DNA of 64,000 nucleotides, taken from the NCBI GenBank assembly GCA_003221695.1, contig QHSX01000042.1:62001-126000 (forward strand). The letters are read 5' to 3'. This document shows, in pieces, positions 36,193 through 45,276 of the stretch. Position 1 is the stretch's first letter, and each line of letters starts with the position of its first letter. The position numbers and the translations under genes are program-made. The notes below the pieces were generated by a model. That model ran no database searches and was not told the origin of the DNA. It was given only the letters and a program-made list of their open reading frames with translations. The DNA is from Candidatus Rokuibacteriota bacterium (lineage in GTDB: Bacteria > Methylomirabilota > Methylomirabilia > Rokubacteriales > CSP1-6).

Positions 36193-37017
36193 GTGAGCGC
36201 CGTGAGCGACGACGCCCGGCCCCTGCTGGCGGTCAACAGCATCGAGGTGATCTACGACCACGTGATCCTCGTGTTGAAAGGGGTGTCGCTGCGGGTCCCC
36301 GAGGGGGGCATCGTCGCCCTCCTCGGGGCCAATGGCGCCGGGAAGAGCACGACGCTGAAATCGATCTCCGGGTTACTCCGGACCGAGCGCGGCAACGTGA
36401 CGAAGGGCACGATCGAGTTCCGGGGGCAGCCGATCCACCGGAAGGACCCGGCCGAGGTCGTCAAGCGGGGCATCGTCCAGGTGATGGAGGGCCGGCACGT
36501 CTTCGAGCACCTCACCGTCGAGGAGAACCTCCTCACCGGCGGCTACACGCGGAAGAACGGCCACTCCGCGAGGGCGGACCTCGAGCTCGTGTATGGCTAC
36601 TTTCCGCGGCTGGCGGAGCGGCGCCAGGTGCGCGCCGGCTACGTCTCGGGCGGGGAGCAGCAGATGGTGGCGATCGGTCGCGCGCTCATGGCGCGCCCAC
36701 GGCTCATGCTCCTCGACGAGCCCTCGATGGGGCTCGCGCCGATCCTGGTGCAGGAGATCTTCGAGATCGTGAGCCGGATGAACCGCGAGGCGGGGGTGGC
36801 CGTCCTGCTCGCCGAGCAGAACGCCACGATGGCGCTCCGGTTCGCGCAGTACGGCTACGTGATGGAGAACGGGCGCATCGTCCTCGACGGCGACGCCCGG
36901 ACGATCGGCGAGAACGAGGATATCAAGGAGTTCTACCTGGGGCTCTCGGGCGTCGGGCAGCGGAAGAGCTACCGCGACGTCAAGCACTACCGCCGGCGGA
37001 AGAGATGGCTCTCGTGA
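36193..37017 (+). CDS. livF: Liv-type ABC transporter ATPase LivF (module A)
   Basis: The 274-residue ATPase has Walker A GANGAGKST, VQVMEGRHVFEHLTVEENL, the signature YVSGGEQQM and Walker B LMLLDEPSMGLAP. It extends about 20 residues past the usual LivF end with a strongly basic tail, RKSYRDVKHYRRRKRWLS. The module B LivF has nearly the same tail. The tail is unusual and must have been kept by selection or recent duplication. Confidence 0.93.
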   Translation: MSAVSDDARPLLAVNSIEVIYDHVILVLKGVSLRVPEGGIVALLGANGAGKSTTLKSISGLLRTERGNVTKGTIEFRGQPIHRKDPAEVVKRGIVQVMEGRHVFEHLTVEENLLTGGYTRKNGHSARADLELVYGYFPRLAERRQVRAGYVSGGEQQMVAIGRALMARPRLMLLDEPSMGLAPILVQEIFEIVSRMNREAGVAVLLAEQNATMALRFAQYGYVMENGRIVLDGDARTIGENEDIKEFYLGLSGVGQRKSYRDVKHYRRRKRWLS

Positions 37018-37051
37018 TCGCGCGCCTCGTGTTCGAGGCCCGCTGCGACGT

Positions 37052-37846
37052 ATGAGCGCGCTCGTCGAGATCCGGGACGTCTCGAAGGCGTTCGGCGGCG
37101 TGCAGGCCGTCACCAGGGTCAGCCTCGACGTCCAGAAGGGTGAGATCGTCTCGGTGATCGGGCCCAACGGCGCCGGGAAGACGACCGTGCTCAACATGAT
37201 CAGCGGCTTCTACCATCCCGACACGGGCCGGATCGCCCTCGAGGGGACGGACGTCACAGTCTTCGCGGCCCACCGTGTCGCCGCCATGGGCGTCGCGCGC
37301 ACCTTCCAGAACATCGCGCTGTTCCGGGGCATGACCGTGCTCGACAACCTGATGCTGGGCCGCCACGTCCACATGAAGGCCGGCGTGCTCAAGTCGTTCG
37401 TCTACTGGGGGCTGGCGCAGAAGGAGGAGGTGGCCCATCGCCGGCGCGTCGAGGACATCATCGACTTCCTCGGGATCCAGGACCTCCGCCGGCGGCCGAC
37501 GGGCTCGCTGGCCTACGGGCTGCAGAAGCGCGTGGAGCTGGGCAGGGCGCTCGCGCTCGACCCGAAGGTGCTCCTGCTCGACGAGCCGATGGGCGGCTGC
37601 AACCACGAGGAGAAGGAGGACATGGCGCGCTTCATCCTCGACGTCAACGAGGAGTGGTCCACGACCATCATCCTCATCGAGCACGACATGGGCGTGGTCA
37701 TGGACATCTCTGACCGCATCGCGGTGCTCGACATGGGCGCGAAGATCGCCGAGGGCACCCCGGCCGATGTGCGGACCGATCCACGCGTGATCAAGGCCTA
37801 CCTCGGCGAGACCCGGGGATCGCCCGACGGAGGGGGACGTGGCTGA
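37052..37846 (+). CDS. livG: Liv-type ABC transporter ATPase LivG (module B)
   Basis: The 264-residue ATPase opens the second module. It has Walker A GPNGAGKTT, VARTFQNIALFRGMTVLDNL, LAYGLQKRVELGRAL as the signature region, Walker B LLLLDEPMGGCN and the H-loop IEHDMGVVMD. It is clearly similar to the LivG at 32050. Its 3' end overlaps the GTG start of an acyl-CoA synthetase gene by eight bases. Confidence 0.93.
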   Translation: MSALVEIRDVSKAFGGVQAVTRVSLDVQKGEIVSVIGPNGAGKTTVLNMISGFYHPDTGRIALEGTDVTVFAAHRVAAMGVARTFQNIALFRGMTVLDNLMLGRHVHMKAGVLKSFVYWGLAQKEEVAHRRRVEDIIDFLGIQDLRRRPTGSLAYGLQKRVELGRALALDPKVLLLDEPMGGCNHEEKEDMARFILDVNEEWSTTIILIEHDMGVVMDISDRIAVLDMGAKIAEGTPADVRTDPRVIKAYLGETRGSPDGGGRG

Positions 37847-39755
37847 GCGCCTGACGCTTCCGCGGCTCTTGGTGAGGAACGCCCGCGACCTGCGCGAGCG
37901 CCCCGCGATCCGCGAGAAGGATAGAGGCATCTGGCAGACGTGGACGTGGGGACAGTACCACGGCGAGGTCCGGGACTTCGCGCTCGGTCTCGCCGCGCTC
38001 GGCTTCACCCGCGGCGAGCGCCTCGCGGTGATCGGCGACAACCGGCCGCGCCTGTACTGGGCCCAGCTCGCCGCGCAGGCGCTCGGCGGCGTCTCGGTCC
38101 CCGTCTACCAGGACTCGATCGCCCGGGAGCTCGCCTACGTCTGGAACCACGCGGAGTGCGTGATCATCGTCGCCGAGGACCAGGAGCAGGTGGACAAGGT
38201 CCTCGCGCTCCGGAACGAGCTGCCCGCGCTGCGTCTCGTCGTCTACGACGATCCGCGCGGGATGCTCCACTATCGCTACGACTGGCTCAGGTCGTTCCAG
38301 GAGGTGCAGGAGCTCGGCCGGACGTTCGGCCGGGAGCACCCGGGCCACTTCGAGGTCGAGGTCGAGCAAGGTCGGCCCGACGACGTCGCGTTCATCTGCT
38401 ATACCTCGGGGACCACGGGGAGCCCGAAGGGCGCGATGCTCACCCACGCGAATGCGGTCGTGACGGCCGAGGTCGCCGCCCGGGCCGAGGAGTTCCGCGT
38501 CGACGACGACTACCTCGCGTATCTGCCGATGGCGTGGGTGGGCGACGCGTTCTACACGCTCGTCATGAGCCTCTACATCGGCTTCGCGTGCAACTGCCCC
38601 GAGAGCCCGGAGACGGTCCAGCGCGACCTGCGCGAGCTCGGACCGACGCTCGTGCTCGCGCCGCCCCGCATCTGGGAGAACATGCTGACCGGGGTGCAGG
38701 TCAAGGCGGCCGACGCCCCAGGGGTCAAGCGCCGGATCTTCGAGCGCTTCTGCGCCGCGGCCGAGCGCGCCGAAATCTTGAAGTCGGACGGCAAGCCCCT
38801 GCCGCTCGGGCTGCGCCTCGCCGTGGCCCTCGGCGAGTTCTTCGTCTACGGGCCGGTCCGCGACCAGCTCGGCCTGCGTCGCGCGCGCTGGGCGCTGACC
38901 GGCGGCTCACCGCTCGGGCCCGACACGTTCCGGTTCTTCCGGGCGATCGGCGTGAACCTCAAGCAGGTGTACGGCTCCACCGAGACGACCGGCCTCGTCT
39001 CGCTCCAGCCGAGCGCCGAGGCCAACCCGACGACGGCCGGGCGCCCGTGCGCCGGCATCGACGTGCGGATCGCAGAGCGCGGGGAGGTGCTCGTCAAGAG
39101 CGCCGGGATCTTCAGGGGCTATCTCAAGAACGAGGAGGCGACCCGGGAAGTCATCGACGAGGACGGCTGGTTTCACACGGGCGATGCCGGGTTCATCGAT
39201 CCCCGCGGCCACCTCGTCATCATCGACCGGGCGAAGGACGTGGGCGCGCTCGTCGACGGCACGCCGTTCGCCCCCCAGTTCATCGAGAACAAGCTCAAGT
39301 TCAGCCCCTACATCCGCGAGGCGGTCGCCTTCGGTCACGCGCGCCCGTTCGTCGCGGCGATGATCGCGATCGACCCGAACACGGTCGGCAACTGGGCGGA
39401 GCGGCGCGGGCTCCCGTACACGAGCTACACGGACCTCTCCCAGAAGCCCGAGGTGCGCGAGCTGATCCGGGAGGAGGTCAGGAAGTGCAACGCCACGCTG
39501 CCCGACGTGACGAAGGTCCGGCGCTTCCTCCTGCTCACGAAGGACCTCGACGCTGACGACGCCGAGGTCACCCGCACGCGCAAGGTTCGCCGGGGGTACG
39601 TCGCCGAGAAGTACGCCACCGTGATCGACGCCTTCTACGGGGGGCGGGACGAGGTCGAGCTGACCACCACGATCACCTACGAGGACGGCCGGCAGGCCGC
39701 GCTCCGGTCGCTGGCCCGCGTCCAGGACGCGGAGGAGATCGCCGCGCATGGTTGA
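37839..39755 (+). CDS. Long-chain-type acyl-CoA synthetase (AMP-forming), module B
   Basis: The 638-residue enzyme is a paralogue of the synthetase at 30110: FICYTSGTTGSPKGAMLTHA, YLPMAWVGDAFYT, KQVYGSTETTGLV, WFHTGDAGFIDPRGHLVIID. It would activate an acid at its carboxyl group using ATP and CoA. The gene is embedded between livG and livH and overlaps both by eight bases, so it is translated together with the transporter. This argues that it acts on the imported compound. The start is the GTG at 37839, where the similarity to the paralogue begins (LTLPRLLVRNARDLRER). Confidence 0.92.
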   Translation: MAERLTLPRLLVRNARDLRERPAIREKDRGIWQTWTWGQYHGEVRDFALGLAALGFTRGERLAVIGDNRPRLYWAQLAAQALGGVSVPVYQDSIARELAYVWNHAECVIIVAEDQEQVDKVLALRNELPALRLVVYDDPRGMLHYRYDWLRSFQEVQELGRTFGREHPGHFEVEVEQGRPDDVAFICYTSGTTGSPKGAMLTHANAVVTAEVAARAEEFRVDDDYLAYLPMAWVGDAFYTLVMSLYIGFACNCPESPETVQRDLRELGPTLVLAPPRIWENMLTGVQVKAADAPGVKRRIFERFCAAAERAEILKSDGKPLPLGLRLAVALGEFFVYGPVRDQLGLRRARWALTGGSPLGPDTFRFFRAIGVNLKQVYGSTETTGLVSLQPSAEANPTTAGRPCAGIDVRIAERGEVLVKSAGIFRGYLKNEEATREVIDEDGWFHTGDAGFIDPRGHLVIIDRAKDVGALVDGTPFAPQFIENKLKFSPYIREAVAFGHARPFVAAMIAIDPNTVGNWAERRGLPYTSYTDLSQKPEVRELIREEVRKCNATLPDVTKVRRFLLLTKDLDADDAEVTRTRKVRRGYVAEKYATVIDAFYGGRDEVELTTTITYEDGRQAALRSLARVQDAEEIAAHG

Positions 39756-40641
39756 ATGGCAGTTCACCCTGCTCCTGCTCTCCAACGGCCTGCTCATCGG
39801 GCTCATGTACTCGCTGATCGCGCTGGGGTTCGTCCTCGTCTACAAGGCGACGGACGCGATCAACTTCGCGCAGGGCGAGTTCGTCATGATCGCGGGCTTT
39901 GTCGTCGCGGTCGCCCTCGGCGCGTACGGCGCGCCGCTGTGGCTGGCGGTCCCCCTGGGGCTCGCCGCCATGGTCGCGTTCGGCTTCGGCCTCGAGCGCG
40001 TGATGCTCCGGCGTCTCATCGGGCGCCCGATCATTGCCGTCGTCATGGCGACGATCGGCCTCGCGGCCATCCTGCGCGGCGTGGGGCCCCTCACGTGGGG
40101 CGCGGAGACGAAGCCGCTGGTGCTTCCGATCAGCGATGAGCCGTTCATCCTCGGGCCCCTCTTCGTCCCGCCGATCCAGCTCCTCGGCGCGTCGGTCAGC
40201 ATCGTCTTCCTCGGAGTCTTCGGCTGGTTTTTCCTGAAATCGCGGAAGGGGATCGCGATGCGCGCCATCGCTGACAGCCAGCAGGTCGCGATGGCGATGG
40301 GGATCAACGTCGAGCGCTACTTCGCGCTCGCGTGGGCGATGACGGGAGTCGTCTCGGCGCTGGGCGGGGTGATCTGGGGCAGCATGCTGGGCGTCGATGT
40401 GCACCTCTCGCTCGTCGGCTTCAAGGTCTTCCCGGTGGTGATCCTGGGCGGCCTCGACTCGATCCCGGGGGCGATCCTCGGTGGGCTGATCGTCGGCGTC
40501 GTGGAGAACGTGGCGGCGGGCTACGTCGATCCGTACGTCGGCGGCGGGACGAAGGACTTCGCGCCGTACGTGCTGATGATCCTGGCGCTCATGATCCGGC
40601 CGTACGGGATCTTCGGCAAGCGCATCATCGAGCGCGTATGA
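39748..40641 (+). CDS. livH: Liv-type ABC transporter permease LivH (module B)
   Basis: The 297-residue membrane protein shows LLIGLMYSLIALGFVLVYKA, NFAQGEFVMIAGF, RAIADSQQVAMAMGI and LGGLDSIPGAILGGLIVG. It overlaps the ligase gene and is followed, unusually for this dense operon, by a 196-bp gap that holds a long inverted repeat before livM. Confidence 0.93.
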   Translation: MVEWQFTLLLLSNGLLIGLMYSLIALGFVLVYKATDAINFAQGEFVMIAGFVVAVALGAYGAPLWLAVPLGLAAMVAFGFGLERVMLRRLIGRPIIAVVMATIGLAAILRGVGPLTWGAETKPLVLPISDEPFILGPLFVPPIQLLGASVSIVFLGVFGWFFLKSRKGIAMRAIADSQQVAMAMGINVERYFALAWAMTGVVSALGGVIWGSMLGVDVHLSLVGFKVFPVVILGGLDSIPGAILGGLIVGVVENVAAGYVDPYVGGGTKDFAPYVLMILALMIRPYGIFGKRIIERV

Positions 40642-40675
40642 GCGCCCCGTCCATCCGCCCGATCACGCAGGGGAA

Positions 40676-40805
40676 CCGGGGGGTGGGGGGTGGCTCGACC
40701 ACGCGGCGCGCGCGCGCATGGCCCGTCGCGGCTGGGCTCCATCCGGACGCGCCGCCTCCGCATGCGACGCGGCGGGAACGGGTCTCTCCACCCCCCACCC
40801 CCCGG
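40676..40805. repeat. Perfect 18-bp G-rich inverted repeat enclosing about 94 bp
   Basis: CCGGGGGGTGGGGGGTGG at 40676-40693 is the exact reverse complement of CCACCCCCCACCCCCCGG at 40788-40805. The left arm has G-runs able to form a G-quadruplex on the plus strand, the right arm on the minus strand. The enclosed bases are GC-rich and contain no plausible gene. The element fills the gap between livH and livM of module B and would form a strong RNA hairpin in the polycistronic message. Confidence 0.7.
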
Positions 40806-40837
40806 CACCCCTGCGCGTCGAGCGTCTGGAGTTGCCC

Positions 40838-41905
40838 ATGATCCATCGCGAGTGTGGGGTGCTCAAGACGACGTACGAGGCCGACATGGCCCTGTACCCA
40901 CTGCCCATCGCCCGCTGGACCGTCGCGGCGCTCGCCGTACTCTTCTTCCTCGTGCTGCCGTTCAGCGTCCACGAGTACTACCTGTCGATCGTCAATCTGA
41001 TCGCGATCGCCGTCGTGGGTGCGCTCGGGCTCAACATCCTCGTCGGCTCCACCGGCCAGATCTCCATCGGCCACGGAGCCTTCATGTCGGTCGGCGCCTA
41101 CACGGCCGCGAACTTCGCGGTCCGCCTCGGCGCGCCGTTCTGGCTCGCGCTCCCGCTCGGCGGCGCCATGGCCGCGCTCGTCGGCGCCGTCGTCGGCATC
41201 CCCTCACTCCGCATCAAAGGGCTCTACCTGGCGATCGCCACGCTCGCGGGCCAGCTCATCATCGAGTGGACCATCAACCACGTCACGTGGATCTCGGGCG
41301 GCGTCCAGGCGTCGATCGAGATGCCGCGCCCGGCGTTCCTCGGTGTCGAGATCGCGTCCCAGCGCGGGATGTATTTTTTCCTGATGTTCTTCGTCGTGCT
41401 CGCGGTCGTCGGCACCCTGAACCTGCTGCGGAGCCGGATCGGCCGGGCCTTCATCGCGATCCGCGATCACGACATCGCCGCGGAGATCATCGGGATCAAC
41501 ATCTTCCGCTACAAGCTCCTCGCGTTCGCGATCTCGTCGTTCTACGCGGGCGTGACGGGCGTCCTCTACACGTACTACCTGGGGATCGCGAACTACGAGC
41601 AGTTCCAGATCACGGTGTCGATCGACTACCTGGCCATGATCATCATCGGGGGCCTGGGCTCGGTGCTCGGCGCCATCTTCGGCGCGATCTTCGTGACGCT
41701 GCTGCCGATCGTCATCCGGTACGCCATGGAGGCGCTCGGCGGGCTGGTGTTCTCCCAGGCGTCGGTCCTCAACATCATCCCGAACCTCCGGCTCATCCTC
41801 TTCGGGACGCTGATCGTCTTTTTCCTGGTCGTCGAGCCGGAAGGGTTGAACCGCCTCTGGCGAAATATCCGGAACTACTTCCGGGTCTGGCCCTTCGCGT
41901 ACTGA
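40838..41905 (+). CDS. livM: Liv-type ABC transporter permease LivM (module B)
   Basis: The 355-residue permease has GLNILVGSTGQISIGHGAFM, RIKGLYLAIATLAGQLI and RIGRAFIAIRDHDIAAEIIG. I take the ATG at 40838 because it gives MIHRECGVLKTTYEADMALY, parallel to the module A LivM N-terminus. The longer frame from about 40718 would translate the inverted-repeat element. Confidence 0.92.
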   Translation: MIHRECGVLKTTYEADMALYPLPIARWTVAALAVLFFLVLPFSVHEYYLSIVNLIAIAVVGALGLNILVGSTGQISIGHGAFMSVGAYTAANFAVRLGAPFWLALPLGGAMAALVGAVVGIPSLRIKGLYLAIATLAGQLIIEWTINHVTWISGGVQASIEMPRPAFLGVEIASQRGMYFFLMFFVVLAVVGTLNLLRSRIGRAFIAIRDHDIAAEIIGINIFRYKLLAFAISSFYAGVTGVLYTYYLGIANYEQFQITVSIDYLAMIIIGGLGSVLGAIFGAIFVTLLPIVIRYAMEALGGLVFSQASVLNIIPNLRLILFGTLIVFFLVVEPEGLNRLWRNIRNYFRVWPFAY

Positions 41906-41930
41906 ACGCATGAGTGAAAGGAGACGAGCG

Positions 41931-43178
41931 ATGCGACGAAGCTTCCCGCTCTTGCTCGGACTGGCGGTCGCGGTCTGGACGACGCACGCGAGCGTGGCCC
42001 CCGCGGCGGCGAGCCACGAGATCGTGATGGGCTTCCTGTGTGACCGGACGGGGGCGACGCAGACGGTCGGCGTCAACATGTGCCCCGGAGCGCAGGACTA
42101 CGTCCGGCTCGTCAACGCGAAGGGCGGCGTCGAGGGACACCGGATCCGCCTGATCGAGATCGATCACGAGTACAAGGTGCCGCCCGCGGTGGAGGCGTAC
42201 GAGCGCTACAAGAAGGAGGGGGCCGTGGTGATCGCCGTCTACGGCACGCCCATCGTCTACGCGCTGACGCAGCGGCTGACGGAGGATCGGATCCCCGGCA
42301 CGACGCCCGGCTTCGGTCGGGGCGACGCTACGGACGGGACCCGCTACCCGTACATCTTCCCGATCGCGGCGACCTACTGGTCGCAGGGCGCGGCGGCCGT
42401 GGACTTCGCCAGGCAGCAGCTCGGCGGGCTCAAGGGCAAGAAGATCGCCTACCTCTTCTACGACAACCCGGCGGGCCGCGAGCCGATCCCGGTGGTCGAG
42501 GAGCTCTCGACGAAGGAGGGCTTTCAGCTCAAGACCTTCGCCGTCCCGCCGCCGGGCGTGGAGATGGGCGCGCAGGTGCTGGACATCGCCCAGCGCTACC
42601 ACGCGGACTTCGTGATCGCCCACCTCTTCGGACGGTCGCCGTCGGTGTCGATCAAGGAGCTCAAGCGCGTGGGGTATCCGCTCCGCAAGGTCGTGTCGTT
42701 CGTGTGGGGTTCGGCCGAGGCGGACGTCGAGGCCGCCGGCGGCTGGCCGGCCGCCGAGGGCTACCACGTCATGCAGTTCGCGGGCGTGGGCACGGACTAC
42801 CCCGTCCTGAACGAGATCCGCGAGATGTACAAGAAGGAGGGCCAGCCGGCGCCGAAGGAGATGACGTCGACGGTCTACTATAACCGCGGCGTCGTGTGGG
42901 CGGCGGTCCAGGTCGAGGCGGTTCGGAACGCGATCCGGGCCAAGCCCGACGGCCGGATCACGGGCGAGGACGTGAAGAAGGGGTTCGAGAAGATCGCAAA
43001 CTTCACGCTGGGCGGGCTCGTGCCGCCGCTCAAGATCACGCCGAACGATCACGAGGGCGGCGGGCTGGTCCAGATCTATCAGGTCAAGGGCGGGAAGTTC
43101 GCGAGAGAGACGGACTGGTTCAGCGCCTACAACGATGTGGTCGCCAAGCACATCAAGGAGGCGGGCGCGAAGAAGTAG
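41931..43178 (+). CDS. Liv-type substrate-binding protein, first of a tandem pair (module B)
   Basis: The 415-residue receptor has a Sec signal (MRRSFPLLLGLAVAVWTTHA, then PAAASHE) and begins EIVMGFLCDRTGATQTVGVN. AAAGGAGA at 41917-41924 supports the ATG at 41931 over the one at 41910. Characteristic stretches are YIFPIAATYWSQGAAAVDFA and ADFVIAHLFGRSPSVSIKEL, both repeated in the next gene. The pair is a clear tandem duplication. The binding motif CDRTGATQTVG is shared, so they probably take related ligands. Confidence 0.93.
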   Translation: MRRSFPLLLGLAVAVWTTHASVAPAAASHEIVMGFLCDRTGATQTVGVNMCPGAQDYVRLVNAKGGVEGHRIRLIEIDHEYKVPPAVEAYERYKKEGAVVIAVYGTPIVYALTQRLTEDRIPGTTPGFGRGDATDGTRYPYIFPIAATYWSQGAAAVDFARQQLGGLKGKKIAYLFYDNPAGREPIPVVEELSTKEGFQLKTFAVPPPGVEMGAQVLDIAQRYHADFVIAHLFGRSPSVSIKELKRVGYPLRKVVSFVWGSAEADVEAAGGWPAAEGYHVMQFAGVGTDYPVLNEIREMYKKEGQPAPKEMTSTVYYNRGVVWAAVQVEAVRNAIRAKPDGRITGEDVKKGFEKIANFTLGGLVPPLKITPNDHEGGGLVQIYQVKGGKFARETDWFSAYNDVVAKHIKEAGAKK

Positions 43179-43230
43179 CGGCGTGGACGGTCGTCGGCAG
43201 CGGTCGCGTCGACACGCGAGGAGGATGGCA

Positions 43231-44466
43231 ATGCGGCGATACTTTGGGATCTTCGCGGCGGTGGCCCTCGCCGTCGCACTCACGGCCGTGGGGCCCGCCC
43301 AGGCGGCCCACGAAATCGTCATCGGCTTCCAGTGCGACCGGACGGGGGCGACGCAGACGGTGGGCGTGGTGATCTGTCCCGGGTACCACGACTACATCCG
43401 CCTCGTGAACGAGCAGGGCGGCGTGATGGGGCACAGGCTCCGGGTCGACGAGGTCGATCACGAGTACAAAGTGCCGCCGGCCATGGAGTCGTACGAGCGC
43501 TTCAAGAAGGAGGGCGCGGTCGTCATCGGCGTCTACGGCACCCCGCAGATCTACGCGCTGACCCAGAAGCTGACGGAGGACCGGATCCCCGGCACCTCAC
43601 CCGGCTTCGGGAAGGCCGCCGCCGCCGACGGAAGCCGGTACCCCTACATCTTTCCGATCGCTGCGACGTACTGGTCGCAGGCCACCGCCGCCGTGAAGTT
43701 CGTCAAGGACCAGCTCAACGGCGGCCTCAAGGGCAAGAAGATCGCCTTCCTCTTCTTCGACAACCCGGCGGGCCGTGAGCCGATTCCGATCCTCGAGGAC
43801 CTCTCGGTCAAGGAGGGCTACCAGCTCAAGACCTTCGCCGTGCCACCGCCCGGCGTGGAGATGGGCGCGCAGGTGCTCGACATCGCCCAGCGCTACCGAG
43901 CGGACTTCGTGATCGCCCACCTCTTTGGACGGTCACCGTCGGTGTCGATCAAGGAGCTCAAGCGGGTCGGCTACCCGCTCCGAAAGGTCGTCTCGTTCGT
44001 CTGGGGGGCCGCCGAGGCCGATGTCGAGGCGGCCGGGGGCTACGCCCTCGCCGAGGGCTATTACGGGCTGCAGTTCGCCGGCGTGGGACAAGACTTCCCG
44101 GTCATCGCCGAGATCCGCGAGATGTACAGGAAGCAGGGCAAGGACGCCCCGAAGGAGATGGCGTCGACGGTGTACTACAACCGCGGTGTCCTGATCGGTG
44201 CGCTCCACGTGGAGGCCATCCGGAACGCCCTGAAGGCGCGTCCGGACGGCAAGATCACGGGCGAGGACGTGAAGCGAGGCTTCGAGCAGATCAAGGGCTT
44301 CACCCTCGGAGGCCTCGTGCCGCCGCTCGAGGTCACGGCCACCGACCACGAGGGCGGCGGCCTGGTGCAGGTCTGGCAGGTGCGCGGCGGCAAGTGGATG
44401 AGGGTCACGGACTGGTTCAAGGCGTATCCCGAGGTGGTGGCCAAGGCCGTCAAGGAGGCGAAGTAA
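43231..44466 (+). CDS. Liv-type substrate-binding protein, second of a tandem pair (module B)
   Basis: The 411-residue paralogue of the preceding receptor has a Sec signal (RYFGIFAAVALAVALTAVGP, AQAAHE) and the same core: IGFQCDRTGATQTVGVVICP, YIFPIAATYWSQATAAVKFV and RADFVIAHLFGRSPSVSIKE. AGGAGG at 43219-43224 lies directly against an ATG at 43225 but six bases before the ATG at 43231, so I choose the latter. Two receptors for one set of permeases should widen the range of ligands. Confidence 0.93.
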   Translation: MRRYFGIFAAVALAVALTAVGPAQAAHEIVIGFQCDRTGATQTVGVVICPGYHDYIRLVNEQGGVMGHRLRVDEVDHEYKVPPAMESYERFKKEGAVVIGVYGTPQIYALTQKLTEDRIPGTSPGFGKAAAADGSRYPYIFPIAATYWSQATAAVKFVKDQLNGGLKGKKIAFLFFDNPAGREPIPILEDLSVKEGYQLKTFAVPPPGVEMGAQVLDIAQRYRADFVIAHLFGRSPSVSIKELKRVGYPLRKVVSFVWGAAEADVEAAGGYALAEGYYGLQFAGVGQDFPVIAEIREMYRKQGKDAPKEMASTVYYNRGVLIGALHVEAIRNALKARPDGKITGEDVKRGFEQIKGFTLGGLVPPLEVTATDHEGGGLVQVWQVRGGKWMRVTDWFKAYPEVVAKAVKEAK

Positions 44467-44476
44467 CCGAGCCGCG

Positions 44477-45271
44477 ATGCTGAGCCTCAACAACGTCGAG
44501 GTCATCTACGACGGCGTGATCCTCGTGCTGAAGGGGGTGTCGCTCTCGGTCCGCGAGGGGGGGATCACGACCCTGCTCGGCGCCAACGGCGCCGGCAAGA
44601 CGACGACCCTCAAGGCGATCTCGGGACTCCTGCGCTCAGAGCGCGGCGAGGTCACGAAGGGCTCGATCGAGTTCAAGGGGGCGCGGATCGATCGTCTGGC
44701 GCCGCACGAAATCGTCGCGCGGGGGATCGTCCAGGTCTTCGAGGGGCGGCGCGTCTTCGAGCATCTGACGACGGAGGAGAACCTGGTCGCGGGAGCGCAC
44801 GTCCAGCCGGACCGCCGCAAGGTGCAGGAGGGGATCGCGCGCGTCTACGAGTACTTCCCGCGGCTCCGCGAGCGGCGCACGATCCAGTCGGGCTATCTCT
44901 CCGGCGGCGAGCAGCAGATGCTCGTCATCGGCCGGGCGCTCATGGCCAACCCGCAGGTGATGCTGCTCGACGAGCCCTCCCTCGGCCTCGCGCCGATGCT
45001 GGTCGAGGAGATCTTCGCCATCGTCCGGGAAATGAACCGCCGGGAAAAGCTGACCGTGCTCCTGGTGGAGCAGAACGCGGCGCTCGCGCTCCAGATCGCC
45101 GAGCAGGGCTACGTCATGGAGAACGGGCGCATCGTGCTCGACGGTCCGGCGGACGCGCTCAGGGAGAACGCGGATATCAAGGAGTTCTATCTGGGCCTCA
45201 CCGAAGTGGGTGCCCGGAAGTCGTACCGGGACGTGAAGCACTACAAACGCCGCAAACGGTGGCTCTCCTAG
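44477..45271 (+). CDS. livF: Liv-type ABC transporter ATPase LivF (module B)
   Basis: The 264-residue ATPase has Walker A GANGAGKTT, VQVFEGRRVFEHLTTEENL, the signature YLSGGEQQM, Walker B VMLLDEPSLGLAP and the basic tail RKSYRDVKHYKRRKRWLS. Only one residue of that tail differs from the module A LivF. It closes the second transporter module; the haemoglobin-like gene begins six bases later, with its ribosome site overlapping the livF stop. Confidence 0.93.
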   Translation: MLSLNNVEVIYDGVILVLKGVSLSVREGGITTLLGANGAGKTTTLKAISGLLRSERGEVTKGSIEFKGARIDRLAPHEIVARGIVQVFEGRRVFEHLTTEENLVAGAHVQPDRRKVQEGIARVYEYFPRLRERRTIQSGYLSGGEQQMLVIGRALMANPQVMLLDEPSLGLAPMLVEEIFAIVREMNRREKLTVLLVEQNAALALQIAEQGYVMENGRIVLDGPADALRENADIKEFYLGLTEVGARKSYRDVKHYKRRKRWLS

Positions 45272-45276
45272 GAGGG

